Source: an uncultured Mollicutes bacterium
GTDB taxonomy: Bacteria; Bacillota_I; Bacilli_A; RF39; UBA660
Direction: 5' to 3'
NCBI GenBank assembly: GCA_900550145.1
Contig: URRF01000002.1
Coordinates: 8,982 to 72,981, forward strand
DNA: 64,000 bases
Part shown: positions 17,490 through 24,894 of the stretch, in pieces
How the letters are laid out: the number at the start of each line of letters is the position of its first letter
Position numbering within the stretch: the first letter of the stretch is position 1
Notes under the pieces: generated by a model
What the model was told of the DNA's origin: nothing
Database searches by the model: none
What the model saw: the letters and a program-made list of their open reading frames with translations, nothing else
Made by a program: the position numbers and the translations under genes

Positions 17490-18608
17490 ATGGATACGAT
17501 GTTTACTAATGTTGATTTTGGCCCATTAAAAAAATATTTAGATGATGACGATATTACTGACGTATCATATAGTAATAATGGGCAGTTATGGCTTAAATCA
17601 CTTTCAAAGGGAATTTATAAGCCGGAATTGCAAGACGTTAATAATGCTATAATTGAAAAGCTTGCTTTTCAGTGCGCAAATATGATGGGTAAAACTTTCA
17701 ATATGGCACACCCCTTTTTGGATGCAGAAAGTGCAGAACTTCGTCTTAACTTTGTACATGATTCAATAGCAAAAAATGGTATTGCACTTTTAATGAGAAA
17801 AACACCCGCAAAGATCAGATTAAAAAAAGAAAAAATAATAGAAGAAAAATATATAACAGAAACCATACATGACTTTCTACTTAAATGTGTTGAAGGTCAT
17901 TGCAATATAATTATAAGTGGTGAAACAGGTAGTGGTAAAACAGAGTTTTTAAAATATCTAGCCGCACATACTAAAGAAAATGAAAAACTTATAACTATAG
18001 AGGATACTCTAGAACTACATTTAGATAGAATATTCCCATATAGAGATATAGTAGCAATGAAAACTAATAATATTGCATCTTATTCAGATGTATTAGTTAC
18101 ATGCATGAGACAAAATCCAAAATGGATATTACTATCAGAAGTACGTAGTGCAGAAGCGGTAATGGCTGTGCGTAATTCCATTTCATCAGGACACTATATA
18201 ATATCTACAATACATGCTGATAAAGCCGCTTCAATACCAAATCGTATGTATAGTTTGCTTGAAACTAACCTTGATATTGATCAATTCTTAAAATCAGTTT
18301 ATAGATATGTTCAAATAGGCGTTCATATAAGAGGATACCAAGATAAAAATACACAACGATTTATTCGTGAAGTTTGTGAAGTTTGCGAATTTTATGTTGA
18401 TGATGAGAATAACGCAAAAAGTAATATAATTTATAAAAAAACACCAACTGGACAAGTTTATTATGCAAATCCAACTAGATATCTATTGGATTATTTATCA
18501 GCACAGGGTGTAATCCTTCCTAAAGATGTTATAGTAAAGCAAGAGGAAGATGTTACAAGTACACCAACTGTGAAATCAAAATTAAGTGAAGAAATACTAG
18601 AGATATAA
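17490..18608 (+). CDS. CpaF/TadA-type secretion ATPase
   Basis: The 372-residue VirB11-family ATPase powers pilus assembly. Walker A is IISGETGSGKTEFLKYL (about residue 145). The Asp box follows (LITIEDTLELHL), then Walker B-like KWILLSEVRSAEAVMA and the His box (GHYIISTIHADKA). The N-terminal domain is short, and the C-terminus carries an extra acidic tail. The start has GGGAGGG upstream. It lies between the CpaB-like and TadB-like genes in the same order as classical tad loci. Confidence 0.92.
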   Translation: MDTMFTNVDFGPLKKYLDDDDITDVSYSNNGQLWLKSLSKGIYKPELQDVNNAIIEKLAFQCANMMGKTFNMAHPFLDAESAELRLNFVHDSIAKNGIALLMRKTPAKIRLKKEKIIEEKYITETIHDFLLKCVEGHCNIIISGETGSGKTEFLKYLAAHTKENEKLITIEDTLELHLDRIFPYRDIVAMKTNNIASYSDVLVTCMRQNPKWILLSEVRSAEAVMAVRNSISSGHYIISTIHADKAASIPNRMYSLLETNLDIDQFLKSVYRYVQIGVHIRGYQDKNTQRFIREVCEVCEFYVDDENNAKSNIIYKKTPTGQVYYANPTRYLLDYLSAQGVILPKDVIVKQEEDVTSTPTVKSKLSEEILEI

Positions 18609-18623
18609 TAAAGGAGGTATACT

Positions 18624-19517
18624 ATGGAATTTTTACTAATACTCATTATTGCTCTATTTATAGTAATTTATAGAAAAAATACAGGTGCTATTACATATAA
18701 GTTTATAGTTGGAAAAGTAGGAGAAGCATATGATAAATTTGCACCCTACTCATTTAAAAAAATAAGAGAGAAAGTAAAAGAACTCGGCATGGAATATACC
18801 CCAAAACAATATACAGTGCAAGTAATAATGTTTGCAGGTGCTGCGTTTATAGTTTCATATTTATATTTTTACAGCATAATAATAAGTATTTTTTATGTAG
18901 TAGTAGCAGTATTAGTTATTCCATATTTAGCTTACTTAAGATGTAAAAGAGTATATAGCGAATTTATTTTTGAACAAATCCAAGTATATACAACAAATAC
19001 AATAATGGAATTTGCTGTAACTGAATCATTTGTAAAATCATTAGAAGGTGTCTATTCATCTGGAGTATTAGAAGATCCCGTTTTAAGTGATGTAAAACAT
19101 ATGATAGATATGTCCTATGTAAATGGGTCAGTAAAAGAATCAATAGAATATATGGATAAAAAATATGACTATCATATAGTAAAAAATATGCATCAATTAT
19201 TTTATCAAATTACACAAGAGGGCTCATTAGATGCTAAAGATACACTAGATGCAATGCTTGTAGATATAGATGCACTAGTAGAAGGTGTTTATAGAGATAG
19301 AATTGATAGATCTGCATTTCATAAATCATTTTTAAGATATGGAATCCTATTATACTTGATGGTAATGTTAATTCAGTATCTGCTTGGAATGGATTCGTAT
19401 TTAAAATTATTAGATCAAACAGTAGTTAGAATATTATTACATGCAATTATTATAATTAATAGTTATTTCTTACTAAATGGTGAAAAATATTATAATGAGA
19501 ATGTAGGTGCTGAATAA
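18624..19517 (+). CDS. TadB-like pilus platform membrane protein
   Basis: The 297-residue protein contains N-terminal and central hydrophobic segments (ILIIALFIVIY; MFAGAAFIVSYLYFYSIIISIFYVVVAVLVI), a cytoplasmic helical domain resembling the GSPII_F domain (EFAVTESFVKSLEGVYSSG...YDYHIVKNMHQLFYQ) and C-terminal membrane helices. TadB and TadC form the inner-membrane platform for the ATPase. AAGGAGG precedes the start, and the stop overlaps the next start by one base. Confidence 0.82.
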   Translation: MEFLLILIIALFIVIYRKNTGAITYKFIVGKVGEAYDKFAPYSFKKIREKVKELGMEYTPKQYTVQVIMFAGAAFIVSYLYFYSIIISIFYVVVAVLVIPYLAYLRCKRVYSEFIFEQIQVYTTNTIMEFAVTESFVKSLEGVYSSGVLEDPVLSDVKHMIDMSYVNGSVKESIEYMDKKYDYHIVKNMHQLFYQITQEGSLDAKDTLDAMLVDIDALVEGVYRDRIDRSAFHKSFLRYGILLYLMVMLIQYLLGMDSYLKLLDQTVVRILLHAIIIINSYFLLNGEKYYNENVGAE

Positions 19518-20296
19518 TGGAGATATTAGTAGTTGGTATAATTATTCTTTATATATTAGAGAAGAATAAAAAAATAAATAGTGGACAATTTATACAAGAA
19601 AATACTGCATTTTTAGACAAATTAAAAGAATCAGATTATGATTTTCTAGTTAGAAGTAAGTATGGAGAAGATGTAGATCCTAACGTTCTTTTTCAAAAAA
19701 GAACAAAGAATGCATTTATAGTAATAGTATTTCTTATATTCTTATTTATTACTCAATTATCTTTTTTAAATGTATTAGCTGCATTTGTAGTTGGATTTGT
19801 TGTTTTCAAATCATCATACAGTAGTTTAAAAACCTATTACAAAAAACATTTACATGAGATAAATTTACAATTACCATATTTTCTTAAAACACTAGAAGTA
19901 TTAGCACAGCATTATACAATACCAGTAGCATTAGCAAAAAGTATTGATAGTGCACCAGAAATATTTAGATCTGGTTTAAGAAATTTAGTAGAAAGAATAA
20001 ATGAAGGAGATTCAACTGTTGAACCATATATGGATTTCGCTAAAGAATATCCAGTAAATGATTCAATGAGAATGATGAGATTATTATATAGATTAGGTCT
20101 TGGTTCCCAGGAAAATAAACATGAACAACTTGTAATGTTCTCAAAAAGTGTATCAGCACTTCAAAATAAAGCAAGAGAAACAAGATATAAAGAAAGATTA
20201 CAAGTAATGGAAAACAAGACAATGATAATGCTGGGTGCAGTTGGTGGAGGAGTAATGTTATTACTTTTAATATCAATGTTACAATCATTTTCGTAA
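19517..20296 (+). CDS. TadC-like pilus platform membrane protein
   Basis: The 259-residue protein has a short N-terminal hydrophobic segment, two central helices (AFIVIVFLIFLFITQLSFL, NVLAAFVVGFVVF), a GSPII_F-like domain (LPYFLKTLEVLAQHYTIPVALAKSI...FRSGLRNLVERI) and a C-terminal helix. It pairs with the preceding TadB-like protein. Positions 19558-19620 recur almost exactly, inverted, beside the IS3-type element at 45.3 kb. The gene is the last of the first pilus transcript; a new promoter follows. Confidence 0.82.
   Translation: MEILVVGIIILYILEKNKKINSGQFIQENTAFLDKLKESDYDFLVRSKYGEDVDPNVLFQKRTKNAFIVIVFLIFLFITQLSFLNVLAAFVVGFVVFKSSYSSLKTYYKKHLHEINLQLPYFLKTLEVLAQHYTIPVALAKSIDSAPEIFRSGLRNLVERINEGDSTVEPYMDFAKEYPVNDSMRMMRLLYRLGLGSQENKHEQLVMFSKSVSALQNKARETRYKERLQVMENKTMIMLGAVGGGVMLLLLISMLQSFS
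19558..19620 (+). repeat. 63-bp segment shared with the IS3-type element region (copy in tadC)
   Basis: These 63 bases match the reverse complement of 45277-45339 with a single mismatch. Both copies encode EKNKKINSGQF-QENTAFLD. The tadC copy is in its natural frame, so it is likely the source. Confidence 0.9.
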
Positions 20297-20313
20297 AAAA
20301 GTGTAAACAATAA

Positions 20314-20342
20314 TTGCTTTGTGTATAAATATGATATATAAT
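20314..20342 (+). promoter_or_regulatory. Promoter before the pilin-like gene
   Basis: TTGCTT (20314-20319) and TATAAT (20337-20342) with a 17-bp spacer suggest separate, possibly stronger transcription of the structural subunit. Confidence 0.65.
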
Positions 20343-20371
20343 ATAAAAAATAAAAGTAAAGGAGGTAAAAT

Positions 20372-20560
20372 ATGAAAGCTGCTACAGGTGAGTTAAACTT
20401 AACCCTTATCACAATATTAGCATTAGGAGCTGTACTTGCATTCTTCTGGGCTTTATGGCCTTCAATTAAAGACAAAATAAGAGGCAGTATAAATGATAAT
20501 GATGGTAATGATCCTAATGCTACAGGTTATGTAGAAATAGTAGAAACAGATTTAATATAA
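20372..20560 (+). CDS. Small Flp-pilin-like subunit
   Basis: The 62-residue protein has a single hydrophobic helix near the N-terminus (LNLTLITILALGAVLAFFWALW) preceded by KAATGE, which resembles the Gly-x-Glu region of type IVb prepilins, and a short hydrophilic tail. Its size, position after TadC, strong AAGGAGGT site and own promoter all fit the major pilin of a Tad-like system. No prepilin peptidase gene is in the window. The assignment rests on context and architecture. Confidence 0.65.
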   Translation: MKAATGELNLTLITILALGAVLAFFWALWPSIKDKIRGSINDNDGNDPNATGYVEIVETDLI

Positions 20561-20575
20561 TAAAGAGGTGATAGA

Positions 20576-20977
20576 ATGAGAGAAGCAGTTGGTGGAGCTC
20601 TATTGATAAAATTAGTAATGTTTTTCATAGTAATTTACGTATGCTTTATGGCAATTGCAGTTAATTATTCTATTACTTTTAGAGTAAAAAATCAGATTAT
20701 AAATCTGATAGAAGCATATGAAGGTTATGATCTTGCTGAAGAGCATATAAAAGAATATGTTGCTAGTGTTGGTTATTATAAAGCAAATGGCAACATGATG
20801 GTTGAAGAAGATTGTATAAACGCTGCAAGCGTAGGTGGTTATTGCATTGAAGAATTGACATCAACAAGAGGGACATATTATAAAGTTACTACGTATGTTT
20901 CTTTTGACTTTCCTATAGTTGGAAGATTAACTAATTTTCCAGTATCCGGGGAAACAAAAGTTATTTATAGCATGTAA
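20576..20977 (+). CDS. TadE-like minor pilin
   Basis: The 133-residue protein has one N-terminal membrane helix (ALLIKLVMFFIVIYVCFMAIAVNYSI) and a small extracellular domain containing two Cys (EEDCINAASVGGYCIEEL). Members of the TadE family are pseudopilins of this size and layout that are needed for Tad pilus formation. AGAGGTGATAG precedes the start. The gene lies 15 bp after the pilin-like gene in the same transcript. Confidence 0.68.
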   Translation: MREAVGGALLIKLVMFFIVIYVCFMAIAVNYSITFRVKNQIINLIEAYEGYDLAEEHIKEYVASVGYYKANGNMMVEEDCINAASVGGYCIEELTSTRGTYYKVTTYVSFDFPIVGRLTNFPVSGETKVIYSM

Positions 20978-20989
20978 GGTGGTGTATTT

Positions 20990-21982
20990 ATGAATGTAAT
21001 CGTGTCTAACAAGGCAAACAATCTTTTGTCTTCTCTTCAAATAGATGTAATTAAAAAGATTCAAGGAGAGTTTTCAGTAGAAGAAATTATTTCTATATTT
21101 GAAAACTTTTTTTACCAAAGAATGATATTGGATATTACTGCAATCAGAGATTATAAAGATGTAAAAAATATACAAAATTTATCTATACATTTAGATACGA
21201 GTAAAATAATTATTCTACTTGATGGTTCAGCAGAAACCTCTTCTAGTGAATATATTTCAAAACTCATATCCATGGGTATATATAATTTTACACAAAATAT
21301 AGATGGTGTTATATATTTACTTAATCATCCTAATTCATACAAAGATGTTGCATCAATGCACCAAATAGAAGATAAACCATTTTCTATGATGAGAGTAGAA
21401 AATAACAGAACAAAAGTTATTGGCTTTAAAAATCTAACTGAAAATGCAGGAAGTTCATCATTAATTTTTATGCTTAAAAGGCAATTGCAAAATAATTATG
21501 TAGTTAAAGCAATTGAAATTGATTCACGAGATTTTTTGTTTTATAGCGACAAAGATATGATATCAACAACTAGTGAAGACTTAGGAAAAGAATTATTAAA
21601 ATTAAATGGAAATGTAGATATTGTTTTAATTGATTTAAATAAATCTGATCAAGAAAAAGCATGCAATGAAGTTCTATATTTAATTGAACCATCAATTATA
21701 AAAATGAATAAATTCGTATCAAGGAATAGAGAAAAATTACCAACTCTTTTAAGTAAAAAGGTCATTTTAAATAAAAGCTTATTATCTGAAAAAGATATTA
21801 GAGAATTTGAGATGGAGTCAGGAATTAAAATATTTTATTCCATTCCTCCTTTAAATGACAGATATCCAAGTGAAATACTTGATAATTTCTTAGTAAAATT
21901 GGGCTTTCTTAAACAAAGAGTAGAACCAAGAGAAATGTCTAATAATAACAAATTATTTGGTATATTTAAACGTAGAAGTTGA
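20990..21982 (+). CDS. TadZ/CpaE-like protein with degenerate P-loop
   Basis: The 330-residue protein has an N-terminal receiver-like alpha/beta region (about 1-110) and a MinD/ParA-like second half (KVIGFKNLTENAGSSSLIFMLK...VVKAIEIDSRDFLF...VDIVLIDLNK). In CpaE/TadZ the same layout places the assembly machinery at a pole. The segment where the deviant Walker A (KGGxGKT) should be reads ENAGSSS here, without Lys, so nucleotide hydrolysis is unlikely. The Walker B-like VDIVLIDL remains. GGTGGTG precedes the start. Confidence 0.65.
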   Translation: MNVIVSNKANNLLSSLQIDVIKKIQGEFSVEEIISIFENFFYQRMILDITAIRDYKDVKNIQNLSIHLDTSKIIILLDGSAETSSSEYISKLISMGIYNFTQNIDGVIYLLNHPNSYKDVASMHQIEDKPFSMMRVENNRTKVIGFKNLTENAGSSSLIFMLKRQLQNNYVVKAIEIDSRDFLFYSDKDMISTTSEDLGKELLKLNGNVDIVLIDLNKSDQEKACNEVLYLIEPSIIKMNKFVSRNREKLPTLLSKKVILNKSLLSEKDIREFEMESGIKIFYSIPPLNDRYPSEILDNFLVKLGFLKQRVEPREMSNNNKLFGIFKRRS

Positions 21983-22007
21983 CAATTATAAACATATATT
22001 ATAAAAT
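21979..22007 (+). promoter_or_regulatory. Promoter before the VirB2-like gene
   Basis: TTGACA (21979-21984, perfect consensus) and TAAAAT (22002-22007) with a 17-bp spacer overlap the end of the TadZ-like gene. Confidence 0.75.
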
Positions 22008-22033
22008 TAAATTGTTATAAAGGAGGAAGAACT

Positions 22034-22348
22034 ATGAGTTTATGTGAGAATTCAGAACTACTTAGTATAATTGGAATTTTAAAAACTGTACTAAAAATTA
22101 TGCAAATTGGTATACCAGTTCTATTAATAATATTTGGAACTATTGATTTAGGTAAAGCAGTTATGGCTGGAGAAGAAAAAGAAATCAAAGCGGCTACAAG
22201 TATTTTAGTTAAAAGAGCAATTGCAGCAGTAGCAGTGTTCCTATTAGTTTTATTAGTTTCAGTTATTACTGGCTGGGTAGGCGGAGATGAATGGAAACAA
22301 TGCTGGAGCGCAGCAAACACTAATGTTAAAATAAATCCTTTGGGATAA
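22034..22348 (+). CDS. VirB2/TrbC-like two-helix membrane protein
   Basis: The 104-residue protein has two hydrophobic helices (IMQIGIPVLLIIFGTIDLGKAV and AIAAVAVFLLVLLVSVITGWV) separated by a charged loop (MAGEEKEIKAATSILVKR). This is the layout of VirB2/TrbC pilin-like proteins of type IV secretion systems, although those normally also carry a cleaved signal. It has its own promoter and terminator, an AAGGAGGAAG site, and Cys at residues 4 and about 93. Its presence at the end of a Tad-like locus is unusual. It may be a pore, a small pilin, or a holin-like protein. Confidence 0.6.
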   Translation: MSLCENSELLSIIGILKTVLKIMQIGIPVLLIIFGTIDLGKAVMAGEEKEIKAATSILVKRAIAAVAVFLLVLLVSVITGWVGGDEWKQCWSAANTNVKINPLG

Positions 22349-22377
22349 TTTAAATCAAAGTTAATAATTGTAAATTT

Positions 22378-22406
22378 AAAAATATCTTTTTATAGATATT
22401 TTTTTC
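22378..22406 (+). terminator. Intrinsic terminator after the pilus locus
   Basis: AATATCT / AGATATT with a 6-nt loop is followed by a run of eight Ts. Confidence 0.8.
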
Positions 22407-22441
22407 TTATCGTGATATAATGTAGAAGAGTAGGTGAACTT

Positions 22442-23095
22442 ATGAAAAAAGTTTTGATACTTTTACTCTTTATCCTTACCCTATGTGGATGTGAATACAA
22501 GAGTAAATATAATGAAATGGATATAAACAAATTATTTGATACATTTTTAGCCAATAATACTAATTTAGCCAATCACTCAACTAATGGCTACAAATATTAT
22601 TTACCTAGAGGTGTAAAAGTAGTAAAAAGTAAAGAATACAATGAAGAACTATATTCAAATGGAAATTATTATTATTTATATATTGATGCGGTTGGTTACT
22701 TCTATAAAAATAATATAGATTATGAATTAGATGATTCACTATATTTCTCTAAAAGCTTTGATTATAATAACAAAACAGGATATGCAAATATAAAAAAGGA
22801 AAATGATAAATATTTAATATATGTTTATTATAACTATGCCAGCATAGAAACATATGCAAGCGAGGAAAACTTAAAAAATTCAATTGTAAATATTTGTTAC
22901 ATACTTAATTCAATTAAGTTTAACGATTCAATTACAAACTATGCAATAGGTGATGATAGAGGAAAACTTAAAGAAGAAACATTTGATTTCTATGTTCCAA
23001 AAAAAGAAGGAAATTTTATAGATTACATAAATAAGTACGATGAATATGTAGATGAAAAAAATACCGAAGGAAATATCGGTAAACAAGTTGAATAA
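22442..23095 (+). CDS. Lipoprotein of unknown function
   Basis: The 217-residue protein begins KKVLILLLFILTLCGCEYK, a type II signal with lipobox LCGC, so it should be lipid-anchored on the outer face of the membrane. The mature part is rich in Tyr, Asn and Lys and has no domain I can name. It starts an operon of envelope-related genes (16 bp to the next gene). TATAAT (22416-22421) and AGGTGAACTT lie upstream. Confidence 0.75.
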   Translation: MKKVLILLLFILTLCGCEYKSKYNEMDINKLFDTFLANNTNLANHSTNGYKYYLPRGVKVVKSKEYNEELYSNGNYYYLYIDAVGYFYKNNIDYELDDSLYFSKSFDYNNKTGYANIKKENDKYLIYVYYNYASIETYASEENLKNSIVNICYILNSIKFNDSITNYAIGDDRGKLKEETFDFYVPKKEGNFIDYINKYDEYVDEKNTEGNIGKQVE

Positions 23096-23110
23096 GAAAG
23101 GTGGATTATT

Positions 23111-23821
23111 ATGGGACTTTTTGATAAGTTAAAAAATATTTTTATAGAGGAAGAAGAAATTGAATCAGAGGAATCATATAAAAGTATTCCAAAGAAAATA
23201 GAAGTAAAAGAAGAAACAAAAAAGGAAGAAGTTGTAAAAGAAATTCCGCAAATAACAAAAGAAGATGTAGTTAGTGATAGAGATTTAATTGAAACTAATC
23301 AAAAATTTAAATTTCCTATTATATTTGAAGAAGATGATTTCAAAGAAGAAAGAAAAAAGAGTAAAAGTATAAATGTGTTAGAAAGAGAAAATACTAAATA
23401 TGAACCAGAGATAAAAAGAGAAGTAAAACCGCAAAAGAAAACATTTAAACCTTCCCCAGTTATTTCTCCAGTATATGGAGTATTGGATAAAAATTATACG
23501 AAGGATGAAATCAGTTCTAAAGATGGACTTCTTACAGATAGTGAAGATAAGGTTGATATAGATTATGTTATAAAAAAAGCATATGGTAATCAAGCTACAA
23601 CAAGAGAAGAAAAAAATAAAGAAAATCAAAAAGAATCAGATGAAATAATAGATTTATTCAAAGATAAATTAAAAGAAGATGATTTTAATAATGAAGAATT
23701 ATCTAATCAAGTAGACGAAAAAATAAAGTCAATAGATGACTTACTAAAAGATACAAACGATGATTTTTATTCTTTAGTTGATAGTATGTATAAAGATGAA
23801 GAAGGAGATGAAAAAGAATGA
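23111..23821 (+). CDS. Acidic, probably disordered cytoplasmic protein
   Basis: The 236-residue protein starts MGLFDKLKNIFIEEEEI, an amphipathic helix that could bind the membrane, followed by a long Glu/Lys/Asp-rich low-complexity region and helical ends. The layout recalls small membrane-tethered scaffold proteins in Bacilli operons. I recognise no conserved family. The stop overlaps the next start by 4 bp (ATGA), so it is translationally coupled to the DUF948-like gene. Confidence 0.6.
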   Translation: MGLFDKLKNIFIEEEEIESEESYKSIPKKIEVKEETKKEEVVKEIPQITKEDVVSDRDLIETNQKFKFPIIFEEDDFKEERKKSKSINVLERENTKYEPEIKREVKPQKKTFKPSPVISPVYGVLDKNYTKDEISSKDGLLTDSEDKVDIDYVIKKAYGNQATTREEKNKENQKESDEIIDLFKDKLKEDDFNNEELSNQVDEKIKSIDDLLKDTNDDFYSLVDSMYKDEEGDEKE

Positions 23822-24123
23822 GTTTTTTAGAAATATCAAAATTAATTCTTCCGTTGTTGCTTTATGTTGCTGCAATTGCTTTACTTATAACTTTAATAGT
23901 ACTATGTGTAAAACTTATAAAAATATTAGGAAAAGTAGATAAAATAGTTGATGATGTAGATAACAAAGTAAAGTCTTTAAATGGAGTTTTTAATGTAATT
24001 GATTTTTGTACAGATAAAATTTCTTATGCAACCAATAGAATAGTTGATGGCATAACTAATTTTGTACTAAAGATTGGAAAGAGAAAATATAATAAAAAAG
24101 AGGAGGAAGAAGATTATGAGTAA
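23818..24123 (+). CDS. DUF948-like single-span membrane protein
   Basis: The 101-residue protein has one hydrophobic helix (ILPLLLYVAAIALLITLIVLCVKLI) followed by KIVDDVDNKVKSLNGVFNVID, the pattern of DUF948 proteins, which are often encoded beside YtxH-domain proteins in Bacillota. It overlaps the previous gene by 4 bp and the next by 8 bp. The function is unknown; the pair is linked to general stress in B. subtilis relatives. Confidence 0.7.
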   Translation: MSFLEISKLILPLLLYVAAIALLITLIVLCVKLIKILGKVDKIVDDVDNKVKSLNGVFNVIDFCTDKISYATNRIVDGITNFVLKIGKRKYNKKEEEEDYE

Positions 24124-24517
24124 AAAAGGAAAAACATTTAGTTTCTTAGGAGGAGCACTAGTTGGACTAGGATTAGGATTTTTATTTGCTCCTAAAAGTG
24201 GTAGTGAAACAAGAAAGGAACTTGCTAATCAAATATCTAACTTATGGGATAAAGTAAGAAAATTAGATGCTAATGAAATAAAAGAAAATATATCAAATAA
24301 ATTAAATGAAATAGAAGCAGAACTTAGAAGTTTAGATAAAGAAAAAGTTTTAAGTATAGCCAAAGAAAAATGTGATTTATTAAAAGTAAAAGCAGAAGAA
24401 CTTGTAGAAATGGCAAAAAAAGCATCACAACCAGTAATTGAAAATGCTGCAAAAACAGTAAAAAGAGAACTTGCTAATGTAACAAGAGAGGTATTAAATA
24501 AGTTAGAAGAAAAGTAA
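24116..24517 (+). CDS. YtxH domain protein
   Basis: The 133-residue protein begins GKTFSFLGGALVGLGLGFLFAPKSG, the glycine-rich hydrophobic helix plus APKSG box that defines YtxH, and continues as a long amphipathic helix (RKELANQISNLWDKV). I chose ATG 24116 because GAGGAGG lies 8 nt before it; an earlier in-frame start inside the previous gene lacks such a site. YtxH proteins are small envelope-associated stress proteins of Bacillota. Confidence 0.85.
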   Translation: MSKKGKTFSFLGGALVGLGLGFLFAPKSGSETRKELANQISNLWDKVRKLDANEIKENISNKLNEIEAELRSLDKEKVLSIAKEKCDLLKVKAEELVEMAKKASQPVIENAAKTVKRELANVTREVLNKLEEK

Positions 24518-24533
24518 TATGTAGGAGGTATTT

Positions 24534-24875
24534 ATGACAACTATTAGTGAAATAAATGCTGCCATTCAAAGAGCAAATAACGAAATAGAAAAGTGTAATT
24601 CATTAAAAACAGCAATATCTGAGTTGTCGGAAAACATTATTTGTTGTACAAGCAAGTTAGAAGAAGCTTCTGATTTGATAAGCGATGGTTTAATAATTAA
24701 TGGCAAATCAGCAGACGATGGATCAATATCTGAAATTTCAAATAATATAAAGAATGCTAAAGCAAATATAGAGGAAATTAATCCATCTATTGATACAAGA
24801 ATACAAGAATTGCAAAAAAATATTGCTACTTGGAAAAATGAAATAACACAATTACAAAAAACTACAAATGTATAA
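24534..24875 (+). CDS. Small helical protein, DUF5082/WXG100-like
   Basis: The 113-residue protein is predicted from composition to be a long helical hairpin (SEINAAIQRANNEIEKCNSLKTAI ... STIDTRIQEL-type tail) with Ile/Asn/Lys heptads. It resembles YwqH/DUF5082 and other small partners of LXG-type type VII secretion substrates, which lie directly upstream of the large substrate gene, as here. There is no signal peptide. The Cys pair in the middle (IICCTS) is unusual. The assignment is tentative. Confidence 0.5.
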   Translation: MTTISEINAAIQRANNEIEKCNSLKTAISELSENIICCTSKLEEASDLISDGLIINGKSADDGSISEISNNIKNAKANIEEINPSIDTRIQELQKNIATWKNEITQLQKTTNV

Positions 24876-24894
24876 GAATGTAGCGGGTGATAGT

